Source: Phycomyces nitens
Lineage: Eukaryota; Mucoromycota; Mucoromycetes; Mucorales; Phycomycetaceae
Direction of reading: 5' to 3'
Assembly (NCBI GenBank): GCA_022702545.1
Contig: JAHRBC010000002.1
Location: 3,100,001 to 3,164,000, forward strand
DNA length: 64,000 nt
Part shown: positions 35,170 to 48,215 of the stretch, one piece after another
Numbering within the stretch: position 1 is the first letter of the stretch
Layout: each line of letters starts with the position of its first letter
Position numbers and translations under genes: made by a program
The notes under the pieces: generated by a model
Seen by the model: only the letters and a program-made list of their open reading frames with translations
Told to the model about the DNA's origin: nothing
The model's database searches: none

Positions 35170-36517
35170 TACACTCCGACATAAAAAGTCATCACATATC
35201 AGCCAAAATTAGAAAAAAAAATATTACCTCTTGTTTTCTTTTGCCTTTAAAAACAAAACTACACTAACAAAGCCCTCATGTCATCAGTTGAAGAACGATT
35301 TAAAAAAACTACACCTCGCCGTGAGTTGTCAGAGTTTCTTTGTGGAGGAATTATTTTTCTTCATAAGGCCAAGCATTCCTCAAGAGAGATCAAAATCATC
35401 ATGGACATCCCTCAATCAACGATTAGAACCATCATCAAACGTTGGGATGAAACTGGCACAACAGCAGCAAAGTCTAGGTCAGGAAGGCCTAAAAAATTTA
35501 GTACAACAGATAATACTGCCCTTTGTTTGAGTGTGAGGCGCCAGCCTTTCGAGAGCTATGGGTATCACCAGCAAAATTTGGCACTTGCTGGTGTCATTGT
35601 ATGTAGAAAGACGGTTATCAACTATCTTCGGGCAAACGGATTTGCTTCTTATATACCAGTGTCCAGGCCAAGACTGACACTTGAACAGAAGAAGAATCGG
35701 CTTCGTTGGGCAAGATCCAGGGCCAGTTTGACAGTCGAGGACTGGGGAAGGGTTATTTGGTCAGATGAGTCCAGGTTCATGGTAAAGGGCAATGATTCTG
35801 ACCCATCCGTGCTTCGTAAACCTGGAGAACGCTTCCAAGATAGACATATACTTCAAACTGAGAAGTTTGGAAAAGGCTCGGTGATGGTGTGGGGCTGCTT
35901 CTGGGCTGGAGGATTCGGGCCTCTAACCGTGCTTGATGACTCTGTCAATCAAGATGTATATGTCAACTGTTTGTCCCAAGAATTCAACCCTTGGTATCAA
36001 AAACTGAATGAGAAAAATGATACCATCTTCACATTCCAAGAAGATGGTGCTAGCTGCCATACTGGCTCCTACACAACATGGTGGAAAAATAGATGGGAAA
36101 TCAAGCGCTTTGACTACTGGCCATCGCAAAGCCCTGATTTGAACCCAATTGAACATGTCTGGAAGGCCATAAAAGACCGTGTTGCAGAGTAAAAGGCATA
36201 CATCAATAATGCTAAAGATCTCAAGGCCTGTATTGCCAAGGAGTGGGAGAAAATGGACCTTGAATTTGGTGCAAGGCTTGTTGCAAGTATGCCTGATCGA
36301 ATAAAGGCTGTAATTGCTGCTCGTGATGGAAACACCCGATATTAAACATTATTTATTTTATAATTTTCATAATATATACACTATTGACTATTGGAATATA
36401 AAGTCTCAAGGCATTACAATGAACAGATAAAAAGATATTTGTTAAAGAAGATAAGGTGTATATCTTCGGGGTGCAAAAATCGCCTAAATGTGTGATGACT
36501 TTTTTCCTGGGAGTGTA
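35170..36517 (+). mobile_element. Tc1-like DNA transposon with defined ends
   Basis: The left end TACACTCCGACATAAAAAGT (35170) and the right end, whose reverse complement begins TACACTCCCAGGAAAAAAGT (36517), form terminal inverted repeats that continue with CATCACA. Both ends are flanked by TA (35170-35171 and 36516-36517), the Tc1/mariner target-site duplication. The element is about 1.35 kb and contains one transposase frame in the same orientation. Outside it, the neighbouring DNA has no related sequence, so the boundaries are well supported. Confidence 0.88.
35278..36345 (+). pseudogene. Tc1-like transposase with one internal stop codon
   Basis: Open from ATG 35278 to a TAA at 36190-36192, then in the same frame to the natural-looking stop at 36343-36345 (about 355 codons in all). 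N-terminal paired-like HTH: EIKIIMDIPQSTIRTIIKRW, then ETGTTAAKSRSGRP. Catalytic block: WSDESRF (first Asp), GCFWAGGFGPL, TFQEDGASCHTG (second Asp), WPSQSPDLNPIEHVWKAIKD (Glu). By my count 35 residues separate the second Asp and the Glu, against 34 in classical Tc1. The only visible lesion is the nonsense codon after DRVAE, past the catalytic core, so a truncated 304-aa protein with all catalytic residues could still be made. Confidence 0.85.
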
Positions 36518-36836
36518 TTCCTATTTCATGGATAAGATGCCACTAGCTTTAGGAAAAAAAAAGTATAAAGGTGAGGATATCCTATATTGAATAAATGCCT
36601 TGCTTTTATTCTATAGACTATATAAGGCATAGTGTATGATTATAGTCTCATAGACAAGTTGCTTGTATACATTAACAAGATCAAAATGTAAAGACGTGTC
36701 TTTTATTTATACTATATGGCCAAGCTTACAATTGCGCGATATCTTTTAAACCTATATACCAAAATACTTGGCTCAGACCTTTAGACTTGAAAAGTTGGAT
36801 ACATTATAATTATTTTTATTCGAATAGAATACTCGG
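36518..36836. other. Spacer between Tc1 element and paralog C
   Basis: AT-rich, no gene seen; 3' side of SOD-like paralog C. Confidence 0.4.
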
Positions 36837-37589
36837 TTAGAGACCAATATGATACATAAGAGAAGCCAAGGCTAGCCCAAATCCAAATCTAAACCCATTT
36901 CTAGGAATATTATTGCTGTTTCCATTAGTAGTTTTAATAGTAAAGTTGGTTTCTGAACCTTTGCCAAGTACTATATTAGAGCATGCGATCTGCTGTGTCG
37001 AATTATCTTTGGTTGCATATACCACCATGATTGACTTGAGCAAAATATTATAATGACGAGAGGGTCCCAGGGTCATGGTATTGGTGTGAAAATTGAAAAG
37101 GTTAACATGAGTTTGTGGTTTGTATTGGTCCATTTTCATTCCTTCAAGAGACAGTTAGTATACTTTAGATATTAAACGGATTTTTTTAATAATCTCACCA
37201 GAAATTGTGTAGAAACCACCACAGGCAGTAATATTAGAGAACCCAGATACGCATACATCTGGAAAAATGCTATTTTTGCAGACTGGTTTGTTGAGAAAAT
37301 AACAATCATTGGTACCGTCCACTATTTGAGGAAACCCAATTCCCCAAGACATGCAAGCCCCATCTGATGCTGGGGCATCAAAGAATATATTGACCTCCAG
37401 CCGGTCTTCCATCTGCTGGAACATGAATACGACCGTTGAATTTTCACCAAGAGGTATACGAGCCATGGCAATTTTTCCCTGGGATTCGATCAGTTGGTTA
37501 ATTGGCCATTCTGTTTGACGTTCGATAAGTGTCGCTGAAATGGACTGAAAACTAAACACAATACAAAAGAAAACGAATAATAAGTGCAT
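36837..37589 (-). CDS. Secreted SOD-like protein, paralog C, 2 exons
   Basis: Start ATG at 37589, stop at 36837, one phase-1 intron (donor near 37198, GTGAGA; acceptor near 37142). Signal peptide MHLLFVFFCIVFSFQSISA. Core: MARIPLGENSTVVFMFQQ, GACMSWGIGFPQIVDGTND, CYFLNKPVC, VCVSGF and ACGG. Second exon: HYNILLKSIMVVYATKDN and QQIACSNI. C-terminal hydrophobic tail FGLALASLMYHIGL. About 230 aa. Same six-Cys pattern and intron position as paralogs A, B and D, without copper-ligand His. Several Asn-X-Ser/Thr sites suggest glycosylation. Shares most with paralog D. Confidence 0.75.
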
Positions 37590-38118
37590 GATAGAATATA
37601 GATATATAAATCATGCAAACATGGTTATATATACCAAAGACAAATATGAAAATAAAAGCGTTTGTTCCATTTTTCTTTTTATAAAGAGTACTCAAACAAA
37701 AAGGCAGGTCATATAGGCAACAAAAGGTAGTAAGCCTTGGAGTAGTGCTTTATTTTCAAACATATGAGCAAGATGTACATTAATTGGGTAAATATTGATC
37801 ATTTCCAAGAGTACATACCTTGTGGTTGGCATGTTCTTTTTGAATGATTGTTTACCTACAAAGAAATATACCTGGACAGCAAATAAAACACAAGAGAGGC
37901 ATACTTTGTGTCATTTTAAAGAAATATAAATGATACCCAGAGAATTCTTCAAATAAAGTATATAAGATTTGGTCTCTTTCAAGCACATGGTGGTATACAG
38001 ATATTCATGTAAAATTATTTACTGATGTTTATTGTAAGCTCAAAGTCGATTGTTTTATTCATTAAAGAGTGCTAGCATAATGCACTGATATATATATATT
38101 TTAAGAAAGAACTCAAGA
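37590..38118. other. Spacer upstream of paralog C
   Basis: AT-rich region, promoter side of paralog C. No gene recognised. Confidence 0.4.
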
Positions 38119-38361
38119 CTAAATATTTGTACCATCGTATTCTACAGCCAAGGAAAAGGTAGTAGATTGGAATAATATATTGCTCAGAATAGATATCATG
38201 TTTGGGCTAAATACAATGTTACCAATTTTTGGTATGTCATTGAAATGTCTACTGTTTGATCTGCCGTCGATATATAAACATGGCATGGCAGTATATATTA
38301 TGCATCTTTGGTGAGAGAAAGATAAATTCCAGAAACATAAAAAAAGTATTATTAAAGGCAT
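38119..38361 (-). CDS. Possible small secreted protein (uncertain)
   Basis: An 80-codon frame with a true ATG at 38361, only 14 nt downstream of the stop of paralog D. It opens with MPLIILFLCFWNLSFSHQR, which looks like a signal peptide. The rest has no recognisable motif and no convincing similarity to the SOD-like core. It could be a chance frame in the 3' region of paralog D or a decayed extra copy. Confidence 0.2.
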   Translation of the reverse strand: MPLIILFLCFWNLSFSHQRCIIYTAMPCLYIDGRSNSRHFNDIPKIGNIVFSPNMISILSNILFQSTTFSLAVEYDGTNI

Positions 38362-38375
38362 TCACCTTGCATTTT

Positions 38376-39151
38376 CTAAACACAAATAAAGTACATTGTA
38401 GATACTATCAAAAGACCAATACTTGAATTTAAAATTCTCAGAGTACTTGATTTACTAGTCTCAAATATTCCACTACGGGCCTGAGTACTGATGGAAAAGT
38501 CTCCAAATCCTCCTTGACCTGGAAATATGGTGCCGCATGCCAGTTCTTGCTCACCCTTGGTAGATGAATATGATACCAGGATGCCTTTACCAATGATGCT
38601 ATTTGGATGCTTGTCATAAAGAGTAATAGCATTGGTCCTTGCAGACTGAATCAATAGGCCCGCCTGCTCGGCATAACTACTAAGATTAAGACCTTTTTTT
38701 TTTGCTATCGTTTTAGTATATCATACTACTAGGTTTCTTTGTGGCAGTATAATAAAACGAGCGCTTTTGTACCTGATCTGGTTAGGATAGCACCACATTC
38801 ACCAAGCATGCCCAGGCCAGATAAACAGGCATTGGGTGGGATAGTATTAGCACACTGGGAGTTGAGAAAATGGCACTCGTTCCCTCCGTTAAGATATCCA
38901 GGAACACCAATGGCCCACGAGATACAAGAGGCATCCGAATTTGGGGCATTCAGATGAATGTCGTACTCAAGATGATCCTTATACTGTCTAAGCATAAACA
39001 CAACCGACACATTTCCTCGGAGTGGGACTTCAGCCATGGCCTTGGCTGTGATATCCTCATAGATAGCCGGTCCTTCTTGCCTTATGCTAAGCATGGCTGG
39101 CACAGTATCAAGCGAGAGAAATAGACATAGAAAAGGGAGAATGGCAAACAT
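38376..39151 (-). CDS. Secreted SOD-like protein, paralog D, 2 exons
   Basis: Start ATG at 39151, stop at 38376, one phase-1 intron (donor near 38773, GTACAA; acceptor in a poly-A/T run near 38693). Signal peptide MFAILPFLCLFLSLDTVPA. Core: MAEVPLRGNVSVVFMLRQ, SCISWAIGVPGYLNGGNEC, HFLNSQC, NACLSG and GECGAI. Second exon: NAITLYDKHPNSIIGKGILV and ELACGTI, SOD-like. Hydrophobic tail NSSIGLLIVSTMYFICV for a GPI anchor. About 230 aa. Head-to-tail with paralog C. Confidence 0.75.
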
Positions 39152-39774
39152 GGCTACACAGCAAATAATGGAAGCAAGAAAGATTGTATGGTAGAAAAGT
39201 AATATATTTCTACTAGATCTTGAGCAGAACTACATTATATTGGTCTCCCTTTATTCAACAAGAAGCCCATAGTGAATATTAGACGAAAATGAACCAAAAT
39301 AACAACTATATAAATTTTATTCAAAAGCAAACAAACAAACAACATAACAAAGACAGACCCGGGATTCTGTTTATAGTTACCTTTATAGAATTGTTATTGA
39401 TGGCCAAATAAGTCATCATGTATTGCTGTTTGCTGCATCAAGGGCCTTGTTTAACATTTTTAGAATTTCGAATGCTTAGCATCAAGGCTGCCCAACCTCA
39501 GCAAACTATCTTGACCAAGACGACGTCACAAGAGAGGATACAGAAGATGTGCAGATAGCAATATCTGAAAGCGAATCTATCCCTTTGAGTAGTCTACCCA
39601 AAAGGCTACAAGATAAAGTAGCCACAAACGTGCCTGGATTCCAGCAATCGAGTTCTTTTTTTGTACACAAATATCTTAAAAAGAGGTCGACTTGCTTTTT
39701 AACTCTCCAATTCTCCACCCCCTTTTTTCCCTGATTTCCGCCAACCCCATTGTAACACCTTTTTGGTGTCCGTC
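39152..39774. other. Divergent spacer between paralog D and RalGAP alpha
   Basis: Promoter region for both neighbours. A plus-strand frame around 39505-39732 reads acidic then basic residues (DVTREDTEDVQIAISESES, then LPKRLQDKV), but no start, domain or splice link to the RalGAP gene could be shown. Confidence 0.35.
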
Positions 39775-42700
39775 ATGCGGAAGGCGAGCTCCGTAATGAA
39801 GAAGACCTTTAACCCCGGAACACCTGTGGCTAGACCATCGACCTCCACAACCTCTAGTATCGCAGAAACATCTCACGAAAACAGTGAAGAAATCAACAAA
39901 CAAGCGCGCACGCTGATGCCCAAGAAGATTAACAAACCAGAGGGAATTCGCGTCAATCCAACCGCAGCATCCAACCCAGACAATACTTCCTTTGATCTGC
40001 CCATCCTCCCGTCCTCATCAACCTTTACGGTTTCCGGAAAAGAAGACAAGCCGGAAAAACTAAAAAAGAAACTAAAGAACTTTTTGGACGAACGACAAAA
40101 GACCAAGTCAAGAGCCCAGAGTTTATGGAGCTATATCGGCATGTGTTAACAAGTTGTTTGTGAATTGGCATGCTTATCAAAATGCGCTTTGTAGATGCCA
40201 CCAATTCCTTTGACCAGGCTCGATTCTTCCAAGAGAATGCTGAGCAGGTGTTTGTGGTGTTTTACGAAACATGCATCCACCAGATCGAAAAGATCAAGCG
40301 TAAGTATCGTCAAACCAACAAACGACATTTATTCACACAAGACAACAGAAAAAAGCGAACGTCCTCAGTCATGGAGCTCAAAAGAACTAGTGAATCTTCA
40401 AAAGTCTCTTTTACTGCTTCGCAAGATCTTCTTGTTTGTCCCAGAACTGATGCGAAATGGATGGCAGCGTAGGAATATCGGTAAGATAATACCTTTTGAT
40501 CCACAGATCGACAACAGACTTATGAACTGGACACTTTTGCTGGCTGTAGCCAAAATATTGGCCTATATACTGGATCATGGAAATCATATACGGTTGCGGG
40601 CACAGGGATTCCATCTCCTTTTACTCTGGCTCAATGACCAGGTGGTTGAGTATCCTGAATGCATGGAGCTATTCTCGAATGCCATATCGCTGGACCTCTT
40701 TATTCTTGATGACATATACGCCTTTCCATCAACCACCACACAGAATCCAGATACAGTTAATGTGACAGAGGATAAGGAAATTAACAAGCTCCAGAGCAGT
40801 GTACAGTTTGTAAAGAAGTTAGGAGAGCGGCATACGGAGAAGCCTCAGGGATATGGGCTGCTGAGAGACGATAGAATCAAGAGGAGCAAACTAGTATTTG
40901 ACCAGACATTCATATTAGGTGAGCGTTTTTTTTTGTAAAGTGGGCTTGGGCTGTTTAAACTCATGAAGTATGGCCCTAGGCGATGAAAATGCTCCTCTGT
41001 TTCCCAGCCATTCCCAGCCAACATTCAACGACTCGGTTGTCTTGATACATATCTTCATGTCAAATCTTGTCAGACTGGCCTATGTGGCAGCTGGATCTCC
41101 CCCACCACCCGATGATTATGAATATCCTCCTGGAGACCATGTAGAGACCGATGATGGTATTGCAACAGGCATTGGAATTGATGCTGCAACAGCTAGTGCA
41201 AAATTCTTGTTTCGTATATTCAGGACATATTATCTCACAAAGTTTGTTCCTGCCGTCGCAAGATCTCTTCATATGAAGACCAAAACTAAACAGTCTACAA
41301 CTACAGCTACAACTACAGCAAAACCAGAGACGCCATCAGCAATCGTGACAGCAACAGAAGGACATGAAGAGGTAGAAGATCAAGGTAATAACAAAATACT
41401 ATATTAGCACAAGTAATAAACAACCACCGCTCATGTGCGTATATACATACATACACATATACATATATATATATTGGATATTTGGATATATGGATATACG
41501 GATATACAGCTCTTGTTGGGTTTCCTTTATGTCCTCCGAGTATTTTGCGCACTCTACTGAGATTCCTGATCGGTTACTGTCTCGATAATAACAGCAATCC
41601 TCACGCCCACTGGGCTCATCTTCCAACCGCACCCACATCATCACCAGCTACTCCTATTTTAAAGTCTATTGTCTTGTCTTCTCATGAAACTCGCGAGATG
41701 CTTCACGAAGTTCTCAGACAATGCATGGTCTTGCCATGTACTAATCCACAATATCGTGATATTACGCGAGGAGCGATCCATATACTTGGTGTATGGGTTT
41801 TGGGAAATGAAGACGAACGACCATCATTCTTGCGAAAAACAGGGGGTGCTTCTGTAGGTACTGTGGGCCACAGCATGACACGGTCGAGCAGTGTGGCTTC
41901 AGTTGCTACCTCCAAGAATTCGATAGGTGAACCAAAAGTATTTTCAACATCTCCAACCTCCTCAGTATTACGACCATCTGAAAAGCACGAATCGGATGAT
42001 GGGGATGCCAATATCTTTTTGAGGCGATACTTTCTGATGATCAAGCTATTGTTCGAGAATAAGAACGGAAGTCGAGACAGAGATTCATTAGTGGCCCAGG
42101 TACAGCAAGTAACTGACTGGGAAGGCCTGACGGCTCTCTATAAGGATGCCATCAACCTTTACCGCGCCGTAACAGTCTCACGCGGAGGTATCGAAATGGA
42201 AGACGAGACTTGGTAAGATGGCTAAAACATCTGTCAAGAGGCACATCAATTTAACCAAGTTTTATATAGGGAACTTCTTTTGCGATGTCTGTTGGATATT
42301 CAAGAATGGTTCATGAGTCCCCCCGAGAAATACAGTCGGATTCCTGTCCAACCTTTGGCAGAAGACATGGCAGATTTTGTTTGCGAGGCAAGTCAACCCA
42401 AAATATGATTGATTGTAAATCCCATTTAACACGAAACATTTGCTTCTTTTATAGACCCTCTTGCATGCTTTTGTACGGGCACGCTTAATTAACGCATCTT
42501 TGTGGATAGAGCTAAAAGAGCATCTTCTCGGCTCTATAAAATGGTCTCAGACACTCTCTCAGTGGGTCGTAAGTCTGCCAGATACTTTGAAAAAATATTG
42601 TTGAAATCCACATACAAGAGTATAATGATTTTATCATCTTAGAAAATCGTGAACAAAGTTACGCGCCTACTTGCCTTTCGTCTGTACAAGGTCGATTATG

Positions 42701-45700
42701 AACATTTGGTAGAAAGTCATCGACAGCCTTTGTTAGATACCCACGTTGTGCAAAACAGGTACTCGATGCAATTCACAACAAACACTGCATCTGGAAACCG
42801 GGGTCGAACCAAAGCTCGTACTCGACATTTGAGTATCCAGGGTGATCGTCCCCGTACATCGGCTTCGAACCGTGCAGCGGGTAGACCCCTCTCGGCTGGT
42901 GGAAGTGATAGTCAATTGATTGATAATGGAAATGAAAAGACACAATCTGGTATTGATACGCCTTATGAGACTCCATCAGAGGCTACTACACCCGTTACCT
43001 TGCGCAGCAAGATTAGTATGCCTGCAATAGAATCCCAACCGGGCGATCGGAAGTCTGCTAACCTATCTACAGACATACCACATATTGAAGAGCCACCATC
43101 AAATGAGCCTATTGGACCCAGTACAAGCACTGGGAAGCAGAGTGGAGTAAAATTTGGAATCAAGAACATCCTTCCAACTGCTAACTTCTCGACTACCCAT
43201 AATGCAAGTGGTAGCGGAAATGGCGGAGGCGGGCCGTCCGGGAATTCGGTAGGATCAAGCCTAAAGAAACGGTCCAGTGGCCGTCGAACCATGAGCATTC
43301 ACCAGCTCGATTCTCTGTGGCAGGACTCTGGTAGTAAATTGATGAACTTTGTACATCATTCTACCCATCACGACAAGCACATTGAGGCATCAGGACAGTC
43401 AAAGGCAGTCATGCATGGCGGTGCCAAGGAAGAGGAAGAAGTCAAAAAGTCAAAGCCTGAATGGGATAACAAGAGTTCAGGTAGCTCAGTGGAGCGCAAC
43501 AACCCTGAAGATGGACTTGTTCCGTCTGGCAAAGTAAGTAATTAAACAAATGAAAATAAGAAATGTACACGTATTCGATTTTATTGACGACGAGTAATTA
43601 GTCTGTTCGTACATTGGCTTCTACCATAATCTCTCCAAAGGAGCCAGTCAAGATACTATCAAGCTTTGAAACTGTCAATGAGCAATTGCCAGCCAGTCTG
43701 GGTGTTTTCAGAAGCAGCGAGTTTCTTTCGCTCAATGGGTTGACTCTTGATGGCCAGGGTGTGTTGGTCTTGTGGAAGAACATGCTTTGTGCTGTTGGAA
43801 ATGTGAACGCGATAAAGGTATTTTTCTTTTTGGTCTGTGTATTAGACATAAAAGTCGGTTGCCCTTACGAATTCTGTATTAGGGACCCCAAAACTATGCT
43901 GTTGCAATGCGATGTGTTGTTGATACTTGGGATATGCTTAATTGGGTGAGTGCGATTCTTTTGAGGATTATGATCATGACACCAATAATAACTGTGGTGA
44001 AAAAAGGTTCGATCTAGACAACCATACCGTAATGTGCCTATCCCTGCTCTTTATGAAATGACACCCTGGCTAATCCAGGCTACCGAGCTCTCGAGGTAAA
44101 TAAAAAGGTTGATATTGTATGGAATGTGATTTCATAATATTCTTTCTAGTGAATATGACGCTGGAAAATCTGATGCCTATGGGTGTCTGTGTCGACTGGT
44201 TTCCAGAAGACCAGAAGAGCCGGTATCAAACAATTATTATGCTCATTTCTATAAAGCCATCCTAAAGGTATGCAAGACGTCTATATTCTTTATCGACTAA
44301 TCTCTATCCTTTCTGCAGGGCTTGGGTTCAAATGACAGTGTGATCATACAGGCCATTTTGAAGAATTCAGAACGCATATTCTCTTTTTGCCTACCGAGTA
44401 TTCACATCTTAATCCCACCCTTTATCGATGCAATTGAGAAACAGGTATGGTGTTTGGCTATGACATTGGAGATCATCAAGTTTAAAACAAACCAAAACTG
44501 TGTGTGGTTTTTTTGTTTGATTAGTTGATAGACGAGAATGGTCCAAAGGAAGCCTCGATTGGATTACGAAAGAGCTGTGTTACTCTTCTGGGATCTCTGG
44601 TGTCTGTTACCTATCATCTCAAGGACACGGCAGTCAACATAGAAGAGTATGATATGGGATGGATTCAGGGCTATGAAGGAAAAGAGTTCTCGTTTGCCAA
44701 AGTAAGTATAACCAAGCTACAAGACCTGGATTGACATTTTATAAAGTGCAAAAAATGGCTCAACGACCTCTTGCTGCGTCTGGTAAATAATGGGACGACT
44801 AATGTACATACAAAAGAAGACGAAGAAGTACATTGTATGCTTATGGGAACACTGAGTCTGATGACTCTAGACGAACTTCTCGTGCCTACAAAGTAAGCTT
44901 GGTTCACTTTTGATTTCAATAACCTGACTATGGATTATCACTATTAGCCCACACCCAGAGAACACCCATGAATACATCATAGCAATTGTCGATCATCTTT
45001 ATTGGTGCAGTATTCCAGTACTCAATACAGCTGTAGATTGCCTTAATATGTTGGCTCATGTATATCGCGAAGATCTAGATTCCAAAAAAGTAGGTTTCTA
45101 TTCGATAGACCAAGATGTCTAATTTATCTTTGCCGCAGATAATCCTTCAAGAAGTATTGACAAGAGTAATCGATGCACTAAATATGCATCTCAAGGCATA
45201 TGAGACCAACAAGCAGAATAGAAGGGGTATTATGAGAAGCCATCAAGTCAATCATTAACCTTTGCATTAGGCTTTATCATTTCTAAACTGTTTAGCTGTC
45301 TTTTGGAATGGGTGATGATGGCTGAACCTGCCAATATTTCCAATCCTGAATCTGGACTATGTCAATTGATATTTGATGTTATTGCATATGCTATTCATAT
45401 TACTTCGGTACTTATTATTTTGTGTGTCGATGAATGTATGCTCAACCATATAATCTTTGTTAGGATGGATCAGAAAAGATGCTTCCTCGTCCCCCAGCAG
45501 TACGTCCTAATAGCCACAAGAAGAAGGAGTCGCCGTTCAAGTTTAAGCTCTCGAATGATCGAGGCTCAAAGGATCTCCATGAACAGCCCAATTTTGCTTC
45601 CTGGGGAGACATACCCGAAAGCGACCATGGCTATGTCAAGGTAGTCCAAGAGATGGGTGTATTTAGTATAAGCCAAAAAAATATAACCCAGCTGTTTAGG

Positions 45701-47864
45701 AATCTGCCGAGGCTGTCTTGTTGCATCTGCTACATCATTTTAATAACTTTGCTCCACCCTATGGTCCGGCTACGTTGCATAGTACCATAGTTGGCCCTGG
45801 AATGGTTATGGAAGAAAAGCAAGAAAACTACCACCAGTACCAATACTTTTCATTCAATGAGACCACCATCATTGCTTTTGTTGAATTGCCTGCAATTGAA
45901 AACAAGAGTATGTGTTCTTGTCCTATATTTCACCCACTAAACCTCTCTCTATCTATTTTTTTTTTAGATTCACAGGCCAGAATAATCATTCGCGATCTTA
46001 CGGGCAGATATGTGTGGGACTCACAGCTAGAACCATCCAGAGCCCTGGGTACTATAGATTCTAAACCAACGCCTTACAATGACCCAGTATCAGATATTCT
46101 GGAGGATGGACAGGCGTACAAGATGCGCTCTAATATCTCCATTCAAAAAGAGTCGAAACCACTAGAGACTCCATCCACTTTGGAAACAACCGATGGTCTC
46201 AGTCGTCTCCTTCGACGGTAAGAAAACCTGCTTGTGGGGCCATTTATCAGTTTTATCCAACTATTTTTTTAAACAAAATATAGAATTGGAGAAGACAATC
46301 CAGATTGTGTATGGAATCCAGCCGTTCCTCTGGACCGCCCCTCTCCAGCTTCACAGTTCCAGACAAACATGGTGGGAGGTCTTGGAGACCAATTGGACGA
46401 GTATCTAAAAAATGAGTCTGATAACAATGAGCAGGAGGAATCAGACATGTACGTTCTTTGTTTTCATATACCTTACGATAGTATGGTCAGATGAGATGTA
46501 ATTGGACTAATTATGGGACCTTTGATGCTGTAGACAATTATGGTATTCAAAGATGAACGTACTTAGGCAAAAGGAGGCCACTGAAGGCATTAATGATCGT
46601 GCTGAGTCAATGCATGCTCATCTAATGGCCAACTTCTCCATGAGAAAGGACTTTTTGCCAGCATTTCCCCATGAATCTGAGAAAACCCATGTGCCCTTTC
46701 AGCAGAGTCGACTGTTGATGAGTCACCTTGGATTTATCAACTATGACCATCTCAAGGACGGATCATTCCGTCTGTTAAACAAGACACCTGGTCTTTACCG
46801 AGATTTAAGGGGTCTTGATCGAAAGCACGGGTCAGTAGATGAATAATATGATCCTTGATTCTATGGGTGCATTGATGAATAGATGGTACTCACGCCTTTG
46901 TCTTTGTGAATCTTTAGACGAGAGACGATGAAGATTGCTGTTATATATGTGGGCAAGAACCAGGAAGATGAACAGAGTATATTGTGCAATAGCCAAGGAA
47001 GTCCAATGTATAGCTCGTTTGTAAAAAGTCTAGGGTGGGAAGTGGATATTGCAACACATACAGGATATTTGGGTGGTCTTGAAAAGAATCTGACAAATGG
47101 TACACGGACAAATTATTATTGTTCGTCTACATTGGAGATGATCTTCCATGACGCGACAAAGATGCCAACTGATCCAAGTGATCCAAAGCAGCTCAAGAAG
47201 GTAAATGTACCCTTTGTATATCAGACCAAAAAAAACTGATATGAATGGCTCAAGAAACGGCACATTGGAAACGACCATGTTCATATTGTATGGAACGAAC
47301 ACAATCGAGATTATCGTATTGGTACTATTGGTGGTGATTTTGGTAATGCTCAGATTGTGGTGACTCCAATGGCCAATTCATTGTTTGCAATACATGTCCA
47401 CCGAGATCCAAAGGTAATATTAAATAAGGCATTGTATACTTCGATATAATGCAGTATCGAGCAGTGCACTACACTACACTACACTACATTGTAGTACATT
47501 ACATTGTAGTACATTGCAGTATATCATAATAGTGTAGATTGATTTATGAAAACGGTCTTTGCTTTGTAGATTCCTTACTTTGGGCCGCTTTTTGATCGAA
47601 TGGTTGTATCGAGGGCTACACTTGGACCTCTGGTTAGGGCAACAGCAGCTAATGCATTCCGAGCCTCTGTCCACACCAACCTGTACTCTTTCTACAAATG
47701 TGTATATTCTCACCGTGCAAATGATGTTCAAACAATTTCCAATCGACATAAAGTTGCTGCATGGTAAGGCATTATATTCCAGCATGTACATTTTTATATT
47801 AACCATCTTGTTCTACAGGAGTTATGAGCAGTTTATGGAAAATATCTTTATGCCTGACGAATAG
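39775..47864 (+). CDS. RalGAP subunit alpha (Rap/Ran-GAP domain), many exons
   Basis: About 8 kb, some 25 or more exons, estimated near 1900 aa. The start is ATG 39775 (MRKASSVMKKTF). Early exons (39775-40138, 40195 on) give the RalGAPalpha N-terminus: ATNSFDQARFFQENAEQVFV, LLRKIFLFVPELMRNGWQ, RLRAQGFHLLLLWLNDQ. Middle exons are helical with Ser/Thr-rich linkers (42.8-43.5 kb). A later part contains AELPAIEN-type and ARIIIRDLTGRYVWDSQL segments. The C-terminal Rap/Ran-GAP domain (46.6-47.9 kb) includes HKIAVIYVGKNQEDE-like, SFVKSLGWEVDIATHTGYLG, RHIGNDHVHIVWNEHNRDYR (catalytic Asn thumb in HIGND), FGNAQIVVTPM and PYFGPLFDRMVV. It stimulates GTP hydrolysis on Ral-type GTPases and works with a beta subunit not present here. 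Two introns have GC donors (40139, 42388). Not all exon joins were checked. Confidence 0.9.
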
Positions 47865-48215
47865 AGAAATCTCTTGTAGACTCGCCAGGCTTGTTGACAG
47901 AAAATAACCTATACAAACCATACAACATACACAATCACAGTGAATTTTCTCCATTTCCTCCTTTCTCTTTACTCGCTACATTTTCTTCTTTCTTTTTCTT
48001 TTAATTTGATTTGATTTTCTTATTATTCTTATTATTCTTATTATTCTTATTATTCTTATTTTTATTATTATTTTTATTCTTATTATTCTTATTACTTTAA
48101 AATATATATATATAAATACAGCTATAATTTTACTGTATCTGACGTGTCGAGACAACGCCTGTAGTTCCCCTCCCTCCACCCCTCTTTTTTTCTTCCCCCT
48201 TATTAAAGCCTTGCA
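47865..48215. other. Spacer with (TTATTC)n repeat
   Basis: Between RalGAP alpha and glutaminyl cyclase. A TTATTCTTATTATTC array covers about 48010-48095, followed by a TTTAAAATATATATATATAAATA tract. No gene. Confidence 0.6.
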
